Source of the DNA: Pseudarthrobacter sulfonivorans | Lineage (GTDB): Bacteria > Actinomycetota > Actinomycetes > Actinomycetales > Micrococcaceae | Assembly: GCF_001484605.1 (NCBI RefSeq) | Contig: NZ_CP013747.1 | Span: forward strand, 1,922,001 to 1,986,000 | Direction: 5' to 3' | Length of the DNA: 64,000 nt | In this document: one piece after another, positions 17,862-27,095 of the stretch | How the letters are laid out: every line of letters begins with the position of its first letter | How positions within the stretch are numbered: the first letter of the stretch is position 1 | Position numbers and translations under genes: made by a program | Notes under the pieces: model-generated | Seen by the model: the letters and a program-made list of their open reading frames with translations, nothing else | What the model was told of the DNA's origin: nothing | Database searches by the model: none

Positions 17862-18866
17862 TCAGGGCGCTGAGTCCCGGATTTTTAGGACAAAGCCCGC
17901 CTCCGCGTGGACCCCGTCCACCCTCGCTTCCAGCCCGTCAATCCGGTCGATCAGCAACCCGATGGACCGCTCGGCAATCTCGTCCATGCCGGGCGCCACC
18001 GTGGTGAGGGACGGCGAGGAGAACCGTGCCTCGTCGATGTCGTCAAAGCCCACCACCGCAACGTCTCGGGGCACCTTCACGCCACGGACGAGCAGTTCGT
18101 GCATGGCTCCCAGGGCGAGGGCGTCGTTCAGGCCGAACACGCCATCAAACGGAACGCCGCGCTCCAGGAGGCCGGCGACGGCGGCTGCTCCCCCGTCGCG
18201 GCGCCATTCACCGGGTGCCACCAGGGCCGGGTCGAACGGGACGCCGGCGTCCTCCAATGCGCTCCGGTAACCATTGAGCCGCAGCCCGGCCGAGCCCGCT
18301 GACTCGCCAGGTTGGGCGCCGAGCACGGCAATACGACGGCGGCCCCCCGCCAGCAGGTGGGCGGTGAGGGCCTGGGCGGCGTCCTGGTTTCTCATGGTGA
18401 CCAGGTCCAGCCGGGGACCCAGAATGTGCTCACCGAGCAACACCACCGGCTTGGTGCCGCGGTGGGAGACGACGGCATCGGCCCCCATGACCAGTGGCGT
18501 AAACAACAGGCCGTCGGTCAGCTGCCGCAACGGATCCTGCAGGGCACCGAGTTCGTTGGCCTCCAGGGCGCCGGACTGTTCCACAAGCACCCGGTAGCCG
18601 CGGCGCTCCGCCGTCGTCATCAGTCGGGAGGCCAGCTCCGCGTAGTACGGTGCGGCGAGGTCGGACAGCACCAGGCCCAGCATGTGGGTCTTCCCGGAGC
18701 GCAGGCTGCGGGCCGTCAGGTTCGCCTCGTAGCCCAGTTCGGCAATGGCGTCCTGGACCCGTTGCCTGGTGGCCGGCCGGATGAACTCGTAGTCGTTGAG
18801 CACGTTGGACACGGTCTTGAGCGAAACCCCGGCGGCGCGGGCCACATCGTTCATGGTCACTGCCAT
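17862..18866 (-). CDS. LacI-family transcriptional regulator (second)
   Basis: 334-aa LacI regulator. The HTH runs from residue 5 (NDVARAAGVSLKTVSNVLN), then the hinge with LRSGKTHMLGLV, then the effector-binding domain ending with VGFDDIDEA. It starts 6 bp after the HhH gene stop on the same strand. Its targets are unknown: it is convergent with the fructokinase gene and lies near the relic of a GH51 arabinofuranosidase gene, so it may be left over from a lost arabinoside-utilisation locus. No clear ribosome site is seen; ATG at 18866 is used and an ATG 4 codons on is possible. Confidence 0.88.
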   Translation of the reverse strand: MAVTMNDVARAAGVSLKTVSNVLNDYEFIRPATRQRVQDAIAELGYEANLTARSLRSGKTHMLGLVLSDLAAPYYAELASRLMTTAERRGYRVLVEQSGALEANELGALQDPLRQLTDGLLFTPLVMGADAVVSHRGTKPVVLLGEHILGPRLDLVTMRNQDAAQALTAHLLAGGRRRIAVLGAQPGESAGSAGLRLNGYRSALEDAGVPFDPALVAPGEWRRDGGAAAVAGLLERGVPFDGVFGLNDALALGAMHELLVRGVKVPRDVAVVGFDDIDEARFSSPSLTTVAPGMDEIAERSIGLLIDRIDGLEARVDGVHAEAGFVLKIRDSAP

Positions 18867-18872
18867 GAGTGG

Positions 18873-19456
18873 TCAGCCTTTGGCAGCCTTGGCCGCCGCC
18901 TTTGCTGCCTGCTTGCTGGCCCGCACCTTGGCGAGCGACTCCGGACTCACGATGTCGGCAACCGAAAGGAAGGCATCTTCCTGGCCGTAGTGGCCGGCGG
19001 CCTCGCGCCAGCCGGACGCGCTCAGCCCGCGCTGTTTGCCCAGGAGCGCAAGGAAAATCTTTGCCTTCTGCTCCCCGAATCCTGGCAGTGCCTGCAGGCG
19101 GCGGAGCACCTCCGGGCCGTCCGGGTCGCCTTTGGTCCAGATCAGCGTCGCGTCGCCGTCCCAGTCATGCTGCACCGTCTCGGCGAGCGCCTGGACACGT
19201 CCCGCCATCGAGCCGGGGAACCGGTGCACCGCGGGCCGTTCCTTGACACGTCGACGAATGCCTGAGGTTCGTACGCGGCAACCGCGGCCGGGGCGATGGA
19301 CCCGATCCGGGCCCGGATCTTCTCCGGCCCGGCAAAGGCGGATTCCATGGTTACCTGCTGGTCCAGCAGCATGCCTGTCAGCAGCGCAAACGCGTCATCG
19401 GTCAGCAGTTGGTCGGCGGCCGGGTCGCCGGTGATATGCAGTTCCATGGCCCTCAT
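18873..19456 (-). pseudogene. HhH-GPD base-excision-repair-like protein, interrupted by a one-base frameshift
   Basis: Homologue of the HhH-GPD DNA glycosylase-like family, about 190 aa if repaired. The N-terminal part (MELHITGDPAADQLL, then LLDQQVTMESAF) and the C-terminal part (LPGFGEQKAKIF hairpin motif, then SPESLAKVRASK) lie in two frames that join near 19245. Inserting one T in GTGTCAAGG (giving GTGTTCAAGG) restores a continuous protein. ATG at 19456 has GGGAGG 7 nt upstream. No other damage is seen, so a sequencing indel is as likely as a true mutation. Confidence 0.8.
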
Positions 19457-19489
19457 CTTTCCACCTCCCGCGGCCGGCGTCATGACCTG

Positions 19490-19552
19490 GAGTTTTTGTC
19501 CACGTAATGGGACTTCGCCGTCGTTTTGCGCGCATTACCTGGACAAAAACTC
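19490..19552. repeat. Inverted repeat, possible palindromic element
   Basis: The 20-nt arms at 19490-19509 and 19533-19552 are complementary at 19 positions (GAGTTTTTGTCCA.GTAATG) around a 23-nt centre. The element abuts the truncated end of the GH51 relic and lies upstream of the HhH gene. It may be a dispersed palindromic repeat or a scar of the deletion that removed most of the GH51 gene. Confidence 0.65.
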
Positions 19553-19569
19553 GGGTCCGGACACGAAGT

Positions 19570-19713
19570 TGCCGCCCGGTACCGGACCGTCGAAACACCG
19601 AGTTCGCGGGTCAGTTCCAGGTGTTCGACGAAGGCGCCGAAAGTCCGTCGCCGGAGGGGTCCGACGCTGAACGCCGGCTCGATGGTGATCGTGCCGGCGG
19701 AGGAGGACTCATC
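19570..19713 (-). pseudogene. Relic of a GH51 alpha-L-arabinofuranosidase gene
   Basis: About 45 codons match the start of actinobacterial GH51 arabinofuranosidases: ITIEPAFSVGPLRRRTFG, AFVEHL, then ELTRELGVSTVRY. In intact enzymes about 25 residues (starting GRCVY) lie between EHL and ELTREL and are missing here, and everything after TVRY is gone, including both catalytic glutamates. Intact enzymes are about 500 aa. A true deletion product, unlike the single-base frameshifts elsewhere in the window. Confidence 0.7.
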
Positions 19714-19937
19714 AGCGCGGAGTTGAGTAGTTCTTCCGAAAAACCAAGTACTACCTAATTTTAAAAACAAGTACCGATTACGCGGTTGCCGGGGACCATG
19801 CCAGAACTACGTTCGACTAATGAGTTAAGACTCGCAAATCGCACTGGTTTGGATGTCTCACTAGGGGGTTGTGGGAAGGATGAATACACGACTCGGCAGC
19901 CGCGTTTTCCCGCTCCAAGGGGTCCGGGAAGTAAGCG

Positions 19938-19995
19938 GGGCCGGCGACGAGGAGGTCTTAGAGACCAAGGCCTCTCCCCCAGCCGTCGCCGGCCC
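19938..19995 (+). other. Leader hairpin upstream of the ANTAR gene
   Basis: GGGCCGGCGACG (19938-19949) and CGTCGCCGGCCC (19984-19995) pair perfectly, and the loop holds a second small hairpin, GGTCT with AGACC. The structure ends 69 bp before the GTG start of the GAF-ANTAR gene. ANTAR proteins act on RNA hairpins, so a regulatory leader is possible, but the hexaloop pattern of known ANTAR targets is not seen. Confidence 0.45.
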
Positions 19996-20064
19996 TTTGT
20001 CCTCCACGCTTCACATTCATCCAACGCTTCCAATCAGTTCCTGGTGTCCCGGCGGGAGGCGGAC

Positions 20065-20982
20065 GTGAAGTATTCCCGATCCGAGGCTTCCCAGGCACAC
20101 GCGTCGGCGGGCAGGAGACCAGCGCCCGCTCATCCGGCCCAACACACCACCCAGCATGCAGCCCCGCATCCGGGGCCGGCGGCAATCCCGGACCGCAGGC
20201 CCATCCCGGCGCAGGGCGATCGTCCTGGTGCGGAACCGGCAGCCAAGGCGTTCACCATCGGGATGGTCGGCGCCGACGGGCTTATCCCCGACTTGGTCAC
20301 CGGCTCGAAGGACCTGTCTGACTCCCTGGAGATCCTGGCCCGCCTGGGAGCGGCCACGCTGAGCCGGATCGCCGGCGTTCCCATCGAATGCGCCCTGGTC
20401 CTGAGCCGGGCCAAACGCTCCAGAGCCACCGCTGGAACCGGCACGCGGACCGCGACGTTGGCCCGGCTGGAAAAGGAGGTCGGCGAAGGCCCCCTGACCG
20501 AAGCCCTCACCGGCACAGGGACCGCGGCCATGAACCACGTGGCCTCCGACTTCCGCTGGGGACGCTACAGGCCGCACCTGCAGGACGCCGGGTTCGACAG
20601 CGTCCTGGGCCTGCGGCTTTCCCTGGATGAGGGCATCGAGGCCGCCCTCGCCTTCTTCGCAGCCAGCCCCCAGGCGTTCCCGCTGCACGTCATCGCCGAG
20701 GCCCGCAGTTTCACTGACCTCGCGTCCCGCGGCCTCAGGCTGGCCCTTGAGTTGGAGTCGGCCAGCACCAGGGCGTCGGACCTGCAGTCAGCCTTGGAAA
20801 GCCGGACGTCCATCGACATTGCCTGCGGCGTCATCATGGCGCAGAACAGGTGCTCCTACAACGACGCAATTGCCATCATCGCCAAGGCATCCAGCCACCG
20901 GAACATCAAGCTCCGCAAGGTGGCTGAGGGCATCCTGGCGAACCTGCCAGGCGGAGCACCGGACACGCATTTCGAGCATTAA
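20065..20982 (+). CDS. GAF-ANTAR domain regulator
   Basis: 305-aa signal-responsive RNA-binding antiterminator. After a low-complexity Pro/Ala/His-rich start (about 1-60), a GAF domain covers about 80-225 and a C-terminal ANTAR domain about 238-295 (LQSALESRTSIDIACGVIMA, then RNIKLRKVAEGIL), with the usual three-helix pattern. The GAF domain would sense a small ligand or redox state. The GTG start at 20065 is chosen because GGGAGG lies 6 nt upstream; the frame stays open further upstream, but that part looks non-coding and contains the leader hairpin. No partner gene is adjacent. Confidence 0.85.
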   Translation: MKYSRSEASQAHASAGRRPAPAHPAQHTTQHAAPHPGPAAIPDRRPIPAQGDRPGAEPAAKAFTIGMVGADGLIPDLVTGSKDLSDSLEILARLGAATLSRIAGVPIECALVLSRAKRSRATAGTGTRTATLARLEKEVGEGPLTEALTGTGTAAMNHVASDFRWGRYRPHLQDAGFDSVLGLRLSLDEGIEAALAFFAASPQAFPLHVIAEARSFTDLASRGLRLALELESASTRASDLQSALESRTSIDIACGVIMAQNRCSYNDAIAIIAKASSHRNIKLRKVAEGILANLPGGAPDTHFEH

Positions 20983-21040
20983 GCTTCCTCAGGTCATCCA
21001 CGTTGGCCACCGCCAATGCCCGTGCTGGGTGTACACGAAA

Positions 21041-21071
21041 GAAGACCAGAGACGAAGTGTCTCTGGTCTTC
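21041..21071 (-). terminator. Terminator of the tRNA-Lys gene
   Basis: A perfect 13-bp stem (21041-21053 with 21059-21071) with a 5-nt loop. On the minus strand it is followed by TTTC, so it fits as the tRNA terminator; it could also stop read-through from the ANTAR gene. Confidence 0.8.
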
Positions 21072-21079
21072 CGCGTGGG

Positions 21080-21152
21080 TGGGCCCTGTGGGGATCGAAC
21101 CCACGACCCACGGATTAAAAGTCCGATGCTCTACCAACTGAGCTAAAGGCCC
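21080..21152 (-). tRNA. tRNA-Lys(TTT)
   Basis: A full cloverleaf can be drawn. The acceptor pairs GGGCCTT with AGGGCCC. D arm GCTC...GAGC. Anticodon stem TCGGA/TCCGT (last pair mismatched or wobble) around the loop CTTTTAA with anticodon TTT. T arm GTGGG TTCGATC CCCAC. The discriminator base is A, and CCA is not encoded. Confidence 0.95.
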
Positions 21153-21357
21153 CAGCCGACGGTCAAACAACCGATCAGCCCAGTCCATTTCTGGACGTAA
21201 AATACTTTACCCCACACACGGGGCGGCTTTGGCACGCAGGTTGTCCGCCGCCGTCGTATGTTCCGAATTCCGCACAGCGTCACCGGCGCCGGCAAGGTCC
21301 ATCCCGGCTGCAAACAGTACTCGATTTCCCGCGCGGCACAGGAGTAGCGTGGGGGGC

Positions 21358-22017
21358 ATGAGCGAACAAGCAGGACCCAGTCACTACGGCGGAGCCAACC
21401 GGCATCACAAGCCCAAGCCGTTCGCCCCCATCGACTTTGAGCCGTTCGCAGGCGGCCCCGATCCTGCGCGCGTCTCCGAGGCCGCCCACCTCGCCGCCCA
21501 GGCACTGGTGCGCCACGGACGCGACAGCGACGATCCCGTCATCACCGAACGCCTGGTCAAGCTGACCGACGAGCAGGGCCTGGAGGCCATCGCGGAGATG
21601 TGGGCGGAAAGCCCGGCGCGTTCACTGCCCGGCGCCCTCTGGCGGCTGTACGCCCTGCGCGCCGCCACCGTCCAGGACCCCGAACGGATCTCCGTGTACT
21701 TCCGGGCAGGCAAGGACACCGCGCAGGTTTCCAACGTGGTGGCCGGCGCCGCTGAACCGCCGGGAGCCGAGGAAATGCGAACCATGGCTGACGCCATTCT
21801 CTCCGGAGCGTTCGACGGCGAGTTCGACGTCGCGCTGGAACGTTCCGCCGCGTTCTGCCGCGTGGTGGCGCTCGGCCAGGCGACGATCGCCGACGGTGCC
21901 GAGCACGGCAACGAGGCCCACGCAAGCAAGCTCACGCGCAACTCGCACCAGCTCGTGAAGACGGCCGAGGACCTTGAACATGCGGCAAATGCCTGGCGCC
22001 TGGGCGAGCTCGACTGA
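21358..22017 (+). CDS. Conserved actinobacterial protein of unknown function
   Basis: 219-aa soluble, mostly helical protein without a signal peptide or membrane segment. It is rich in Ala and Glu, with a proline/histidine-rich start (NRHHKPKPFAPIDFEPF) and a conserved-looking core containing LPGALWRLYALR and DPERISVYFRAG. No catalytic motif is recognised. ATG at 21358 sits directly after a G-rich run that may serve as the ribosome site. A longer in-frame extension upstream looks non-coding. It precedes the phosphate genes without an evident link. Confidence 0.8.
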   Translation: MSEQAGPSHYGGANRHHKPKPFAPIDFEPFAGGPDPARVSEAAHLAAQALVRHGRDSDDPVITERLVKLTDEQGLEAIAEMWAESPARSLPGALWRLYALRAATVQDPERISVYFRAGKDTAQVSNVVAGAAEPPGAEEMRTMADAILSGAFDGEFDVALERSAAFCRVVALGQATIADGAEHGNEAHASKLTRNSHQLVKTAEDLEHAANAWRLGELD

Positions 22018-22283
22018 ACCACCGGCGCCGATCTGTCAATGTTGACTTGGGCCAAGCAACGTAGAACACTGAAACTGGTGTCGAGCCGCGAAACCCCCGG
22101 GCTTCAACAATTAGCCGCCTAGAGCGGCCTACCGCCGAGAGGCGTATCCGGTTCGGCACCATTTTTCTGCCTGTTTACAGGCTGAAGGCACGGGCCGGTA
22201 GAATCTACACAGCTGCTGGCCTGCGTCAAGTCACAAGTGGGCGGCCCCCGACCCCAGTACATCCCCGGAGACCGGTACCCAAC

Positions 22284-22901
22284 GTGAAGCTGCGCCTTTT
22301 TCCCCAGGAGCCCGCAGGGCTGACCCTGCTAGCCCAGATGGCCCAGCAAATCGTGCTTGCCAGCGCCACCATGGCCGAAATCCTGGGCGTACCCGCCACT
22401 GAGCACGCCAAACTCGTGGACGACATGCACAACCACGAAGCAAAGTCCGCCGAACTGCACTTTGCCTTGCTCACCCACATGCGCACAAGCTTTGTGAACC
22501 CGCTCCCCCGCGAAGACATGTACGCACTGTCCCGCTACCTCAACGAAGCCCTCGAGAAACTGGATGGCGCCGCGGAACTGGTGTCGCTGTACAAGCTGGA
22601 CCGCCTGCCGCGGCGGGCCGCAGACCAGCTCGAGATCATCAGCCGGCAAGCCGAACTCACCGTCGATGCCATGCGCCGGCTCGACAACCTCGACGACCTC
22701 GAGGACTACTGGATCGAGATCCTGCGGCTGGCCAAACGCGCGGAACGGACCCACCGGGTCTGGGTGGCGGACATGATCCGGGAGATGAAGTGGGCGCAGT
22801 ATTCCCGTAACCGCGACGTCGCCAACCAGCTGGTGGAAGTCACCAAGGACATGCGGCGCATCGCCACCCAGGTAGGCAGCATCATCGTCAAGGAATCCTG
22901 A
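22284..22901 (+). CDS. DUF47/PhoU-like phosphate transport regulator
   Basis: 205-aa all-helical protein of the DUF47 (PhoU-divergent) family, typically encoded immediately before a PiT transporter, as here. It carries the E/D-rich helices of the family (DDMHNHEAKSAEL at about 50-62 and LEDYWIEILRLAKRAERTHR near 155). Thought to modulate the adjacent transporter by metal-dependent contact on the cytoplasmic side. The GTG start has GGAG about 14 nt upstream. It is separated from pit by one base and is surely co-transcribed. Confidence 0.9.
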   Translation: MKLRLFPQEPAGLTLLAQMAQQIVLASATMAEILGVPATEHAKLVDDMHNHEAKSAELHFALLTHMRTSFVNPLPREDMYALSRYLNEALEKLDGAAELVSLYKLDRLPRRAADQLEIISRQAELTVDAMRRLDNLDDLEDYWIEILRLAKRAERTHRVWVADMIREMKWAQYSRNRDVANQLVEVTKDMRRIATQVGSIIVKES

Positions 22902-22902
22902 C

Positions 22903-23916
22903 GTGACAGCAGTCATTTTCGGCGTTGTGGTTCTGTTGACCGCAGCGTTTGCCTTCCTCAACGGCTTCAGGGATGCCTCCACCTCCGTGGCGCTGGCCGT
23001 CCGCACCAGGGCGCTCACGCCCAGTGTGGCCGTGCTGCTGGCCGCCTTTTTCAACTTCGTGGGCGCCCTGGTCAGCGCCACCGCAGTGGTTGCCGTCAGC
23101 CACACCTGGATCCACCTGCCGGATGGCGAAAGCGGGCTCAGCATCCTGGTGGCAGCCCTGGCCAGTGCCTGCGTCTGGGGCCTGCTGATGTGGTGGCGCG
23201 GCATCCCCGCGTCCTCCACGCACGCCCTGGTGGGCGGGCTCGCCGGGGCCGGGCTCGCCAGCCTCGCCGTGGGCGGGGTGGGAGTGGGAGGAGTTAACCA
23301 TTCCCTGCTGCTCCAGGTGGTCCTGCCGCTGCTGCTCTCGCCTGCCGTTGCCTACGTTGGCGCATACCTGCTGGTTTTCCCGGTGACCTGGGCAGCCCGG
23401 TATGCCCAGCCCAACGTCGTCAACCAGCGCTTCCGCCGCAGCCAGGCCGTCGCGGCCGGTGCCGTGGCGTTCGGCCATGGCCTGCAGGACGGCCAGCGGG
23501 TGGGCGCCGTGCTGCTGCTTGCCCTGCTCGCGGCGGGCTATTCCGACGGCGAGAGCATCCCCCTGTGGGTTGCGCTTGTCTCCGCCGTGATGATCACGGC
23601 CGGAACACTCTTTGGCGGCTGGCGGATCTCCCACACCCTCGGCTACAAGATCACCCGGGTGGATCCCCTGCGGGGCTCCGTGGCCCAGACCTTCAGCGCC
23701 GCCATGCTCTTTCTCGGGGCGATCGCACTTCAGTGGCCCCTCTCCACTACCCACACTGTGACCGCGTCTGTGCTGGGGGCCGGCGAGAACCAGCAATTCT
23801 CGGTCACCAACCGGAAACTGGTCATGCAGATCCTGGCCCTGTGGGTCCTGACGCCCGCGGCAGCCGCGGCCGGAGCCTTCGTGCTGGCCCTGGCGATGTC
23901 ACCTTTCGCGGGCTGA
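22903..23916 (+). CDS. pit: PiT-family inorganic phosphate transporter
   Basis: 337-aa low-affinity phosphate permease, with about eight to nine membrane segments arranged as two repeated halves. The first repeat signature is GFRDASTS (where classical PiT has GxND), with PASSTHALVGG later in that half. The second half has FGHGLQDGQR and PLSTTHTVTASVLGAGE. Substrate is probably a metal-phosphate complex. GTG start right after the DUF47 gene. Convergent with pstB, 172 bp apart, so low- and high-affinity phosphate uptake lie side by side. Confidence 0.92.
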   Translation: MTAVIFGVVVLLTAAFAFLNGFRDASTSVALAVRTRALTPSVAVLLAAFFNFVGALVSATAVVAVSHTWIHLPDGESGLSILVAALASACVWGLLMWWRGIPASSTHALVGGLAGAGLASLAVGGVGVGGVNHSLLLQVVLPLLLSPAVAYVGAYLLVFPVTWAARYAQPNVVNQRFRRSQAVAAGAVAFGHGLQDGQRVGAVLLLALLAAGYSDGESIPLWVALVSAVMITAGTLFGGWRISHTLGYKITRVDPLRGSVAQTFSAAMLFLGAIALQWPLSTTHTVTASVLGAGENQQFSVTNRKLVMQILALWVLTPAAAAAGAFVLALAMSPFAG

Positions 23917-24088
23917 GCTCAAGCCTTAAACGCCGCATCGACTGTCCCCACCGGCTCCCTTGCCTCGCAAGCTCGGCCAGGGCACCCTGCCGGCGTGGGC
24001 CCACCCCGCCCTTCTGAGCTGTCAAAAGGGCGCTGCCGGAGCAATCGATGCGTATTTGTGGCTGGGAGCCGGCGGGAGCGGCTGGGGA

Positions 24089-24868
24089 CTATCCGAAGCG
24101 GCCGGAGACGTAGTCCTCGGTGGCCTTCACGTTGGGGTTGTTGAAGATGGTCTGGGTGTTCCCGTATTCGATCAGCTTGCCCGGCTTGCCGGTACCGGCG
24201 ATGTTGAAGAACGCCGTCTTTTCCGAAACGCGGGCGGCCTGCTGCATGTTGTGGGTCACGATCACCACGGTGTACTGGTCCTTGAGATCGTTGATAAGGT
24301 CCTCGATGGCCAGCGTGGAGATCGGGTCCAGCGCGGAGCACGGCTCGTCCATGAGGATCACCTGCGGTTCCACCGCAATGGCACGGGCGATGCAGAGGCG
24401 CTGCTGCTGGCCGCCTGACAGGCCGGATCCGGGCTTCTCCAAGCGGTCCTTGACCTCGTTCCAGAGGTTGGCGCTCTGCAGGGACCTCTCCACGAGGACG
24501 TCGGCCTCGCCCTTGGAGATCTTCTTGTTGTTCAGCTTGACGCCGGCCAGCACGTTGTCGCGGATGGACATCGTGGGGAACGGGTTGGGCCGCTGGAAGA
24601 CCATGCCGATCTGCGAACGCACCGTCACGGGGTCCACGCCGGGGCCGTAGAGGTTGTCGCCGTCCATCAGGACTTCGCCTTCGACGCGGGCGCCGGGCAG
24701 AACCTCGTGCATGCGGTTCAGGGTGCGCAGGAACGTGGACTTGCCACAGCCTGAGGGACCGATGAAGGCCGTTACGGACTTGGCCTCGATGTTGATGCTG
24801 ACATCCTCCACGGCCAGAAAATCGCCGTAGTACACGTTCAGGTCTTTGACGTCGATGCGCTTAGACAT
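24089..24868 (-). CDS. pstB: Phosphate ABC transporter ATP-binding protein
   Basis: 259-aa ATPase of the high-affinity phosphate importer. Walker [10 protein letters not shown] at about 37-45, LSGGQQQR, Walker [14 protein letters not shown] and [10 protein letters not shown] are intact, and FQRPNPFP is typical of PstB. ATG preceded by GAAGGA. Last gene of pstSCAB, 79 bp after pstA. Confidence 0.97.
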   Translation of the reverse strand: MSKRIDVKDLNVYYGDFLAVEDVSINIEAKSVTAFIGPSGCGKSTFLRTLNRMHEVLPGARVEGEVLMDGDNLYGPGVDPVTVRSQIGMVFQRPNPFPTMSIRDNVLAGVKLNNKKISKGEADVLVERSLQSANLWNEVKDRLEKPGSGLSGGQQQRLCIARAIAVEPQVILMDEPCSALDPISTLAIEDLINDLKDQYTVVIVTHNMQQAARVSEKTAFFNIAGTGKPGKLIEYGNTQTIFNNPNVKATEDYVSGRFG

Positions 24869-24947
24869 GGTGTTCCTTCACTTGCTGGGGTACGGATTGA
24901 AGTCTATGGTTTGGCCGCGAGGACCGGAATGGCCTGCTGAAAAAATT

Positions 24948-26060
24948 TCACCGACCGGTCTTGGGGGCAAAGGCCCTGGCGATCAGCCGGGCGCCAAGGT
25001 TCAGCACCATTACCAGGATGATCAGCACCAGGGCGGCGCCCCAGGCCCGCTGCGAGGACGGGTCCGGGTTGGCCGGCGAGGTGGGGTTCAGGATCTGGGT
25101 GTAGATGAACGTGGGTAGCGAGGCCATCCAGCCGCCGAACACGTTGTTGTTGATGCTGGTGGCAAACCCGGCGGTGACCAGGATGGGCGCAGTCTCACCG
25201 ATAACGCGGGCGATCGCCAAAGTGACGCCGGACGCGATGCCGGAGATCGCCGTCGGGATAACCACCTTGAGGATGGTGCGCCACTTACGCACACCCAACG
25301 CGTAGGCCGCTTCGCGCAGTTCGTTGGGGACGATCTTGAGCATTTCCTCGCTGGAACGCACCACTACAGGAATCATCAGGACCGAAAGCGCGACGGCGGC
25401 GACGGCACCGGTTTTGGTGCCGGGACCCACCACGGCGAAGAAGAACGCTGCGGCGAACAGGCCGGCCACGATGGACGGGATGCCGGTCATAACGTCCACA
25501 AAGAACGTGATGGCGCGGGCCAAACGGCCGTCATTGCCGTACTCCACCAGGTAAATGGCGCTCAGCAGTCCGACGGGCACGGAGATCACGGTGGCTACCA
25601 GCGTGATCTGGATGGTACCCAACAGGGCGTGGTAGATGCCACCGATAACGGGGGCGCCCTCTTCAACGGCCTTATTGTCGTAGACGCCCGTGACGCCGTT
25701 CATGGAGCTGGTGAGGAAGCCCGGGGCGATGACGCCGGGAACTCCGTTGACCAACACCGTCCAGATCACGGAGACCAGCGGGAGCAGCGCGACCAGGAAC
25801 GAGCCGACCACCAGGCAGGTGGCCAGCTTGTCCTTGGCTTTGCGGGAGCCTTCCACCGCGGCGCTCCAGCCCACCAGGCCGGCAGTGAAGATGATGGCCG
25901 AAACGATGCCCCAGCCAAAGGCATTGAACCCGATCAGTGCCAGGATTGCCGCGCCCACGATGAGCGCGAGTCCCAGGACAACGTACGGCGCGTACTTGGG
26001 TAGCTGGCCTTTGGTGAGGGCTGAACGCTTACTGCGCACGGGGGTAAGAGTGGAGGACAT
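24948..26060 (-). CDS. pstA: Phosphate ABC transporter permease PstA
   Basis: 370-aa permease with an N-terminal extension that carries three hydrophobic segments (about 25-115), then the six-segment BPD_transp_1 core. The core has GLLSAIYLVEYG and the coupling loop EAAYALGVRKWRTI. The ATG directly follows the pstC stop (TAAATG), so the two are coupled. Somewhat longer than the enterobacterial PstA, as usual in actinobacteria. Confidence 0.96.
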   Translation of the reverse strand: MSSTLTPVRSKRSALTKGQLPKYAPYVVLGLALIVGAAILALIGFNAFGWGIVSAIIFTAGLVGWSAAVEGSRKAKDKLATCLVVGSFLVALLPLVSVIWTVLVNGVPGVIAPGFLTSSMNGVTGVYDNKAVEEGAPVIGGIYHALLGTIQITLVATVISVPVGLLSAIYLVEYGNDGRLARAITFFVDVMTGIPSIVAGLFAAAFFFAVVGPGTKTGAVAAVALSVLMIPVVVRSSEEMLKIVPNELREAAYALGVRKWRTILKVVIPTAISGIASGVTLAIARVIGETAPILVTAGFATSINNNVFGGWMASLPTFIYTQILNPTSPANPDPSSQRAWGAALVLIILVMVLNLGARLIARAFAPKTGR

Positions 26061-26993
26061 TTAGTTGGCTCCCGAGAATTCTTTGTGCCGGGTGATGATC
26101 CAGCGGGCGATCATGTTGACTCCCAGGGTGATCACAAAAAGGACCAGGCCGGCAGCGATCAGCGTGCTGACTTTGAGGCCACTGGCTTCGGGAAAGTTCA
26201 GGGCGATCTCCGCGGCGATGGTCTGGTTGCCGGACGTGATCAGGCTGGCTGTCAGGGCACCGGAGGAGAGGACCAGGGCAACTGCCATGGTCTCGCCCAG
26301 CGCACGGCCCAGGCCCAGCATGACGGCGCTGATGATGCCCGGCCGGGCGAACGGCAGGACCGACATTTTGATCATTTCCCAGCGCGTGGCGCCGAGAGCC
26401 AGGGCGGCTTCCTCATGGAGCTTGGGCGTCTGCAGGAAGATTTCGCGGCTCAGGGACGTGATGATCGGCAGGACCATCACCGAGAGCACAATGCCCGCGG
26501 TCAGGATGGTTTTGCCGGTGGCAGAGGCGGGACCTTGGAAGATGGGCAGCCAGCCCATGTTCTCGGCCAGCCAGTTGTAGGCGGGGGAGATTTCCTTGGC
26601 GAGGAACGCCGCGCCCCAGGCACCGTAAATCACCGACGGGATGGCGGCCAGGAGGTCCACCACGTAGCCAAGGCCCGACGCGAGTCCGCGCGGGGCGAAG
26701 TGAGAGATGAACAGGGCCACGCCGATGGCGATGGGTGTCGCGATCACCAGGGCAATGGTGGCCGCAATGAGGGTGCCAATAACGATCGGCCAGATGTAGG
26801 CGAAGAAGCCTTCGCCGCCCTGGATCTCGGCGGCCGGGGCGGTGAGCGCCGGAATGGCCTGGACGACAAGGAAGAGTGCCACGCCGAACAAGACGGCGAG
26901 GATGAGGCACCCGGCGGTCAGGGCGGCGCCGGAAAAGATCTTATCCCCGGCGCGGCCTGCGCCCTGGGAACTACTCAGGGGGGTGGCGGTCAT
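26061..26993 (-). CDS. pstC: Phosphate ABC transporter permease PstC
   Basis: 310-aa permease with six membrane segments. Conserved features are YGAWGAAFL and the coupling loop EEAALALGATRWEMIKMSV. GAAGGG lies 6 nt before the ATG. It follows pstS after 102 bp that contain a strong hairpin, a common way to keep permease levels below those of the binding protein. Confidence 0.96.
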   Translation of the reverse strand: MTATPLSSSQGAGRAGDKIFSGAALTAGCLILAVLFGVALFLVVQAIPALTAPAAEIQGGEGFFAYIWPIVIGTLIAATIALVIATPIAIGVALFISHFAPRGLASGLGYVVDLLAAIPSVIYGAWGAAFLAKEISPAYNWLAENMGWLPIFQGPASATGKTILTAGIVLSVMVLPIITSLSREIFLQTPKLHEEAALALGATRWEMIKMSVLPFARPGIISAVMLGLGRALGETMAVALVLSSGALTASLITSGNQTIAAEIALNFPEASGLKVSTLIAAGLVLFVITLGVNMIARWIITRHKEFSGAN

Positions 26994-27043
26994 TCCAGAC
27001 CCTTCGGTTGTGGGCGGTGCCTAAATCGAGCTTACAAGCCAAA

Positions 27044-27077
27044 GTTCCCCGCCCCGCCTTTCGGCGTGGCGGGGAAC
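27044..27077 (-). terminator. Attenuating hairpin between pstS and pstC
   Basis: GTTCCCCGCC (27044-27053) pairs with GGCGGGGAAC (27068-27077), with a second small stem inside. On the minus strand it is followed by TTTGG. It probably ends most transcripts after pstS. Confidence 0.75.
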
Positions 27078-27095
27078 ATGGTTCAGGGACAGGTA

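Noticed and set aside
19938..19995. Calling the leader hairpin a known ANTAR-target RNA
   Set aside because: Known targets have two hexaloop hairpins with fixed A and G; this one does not.
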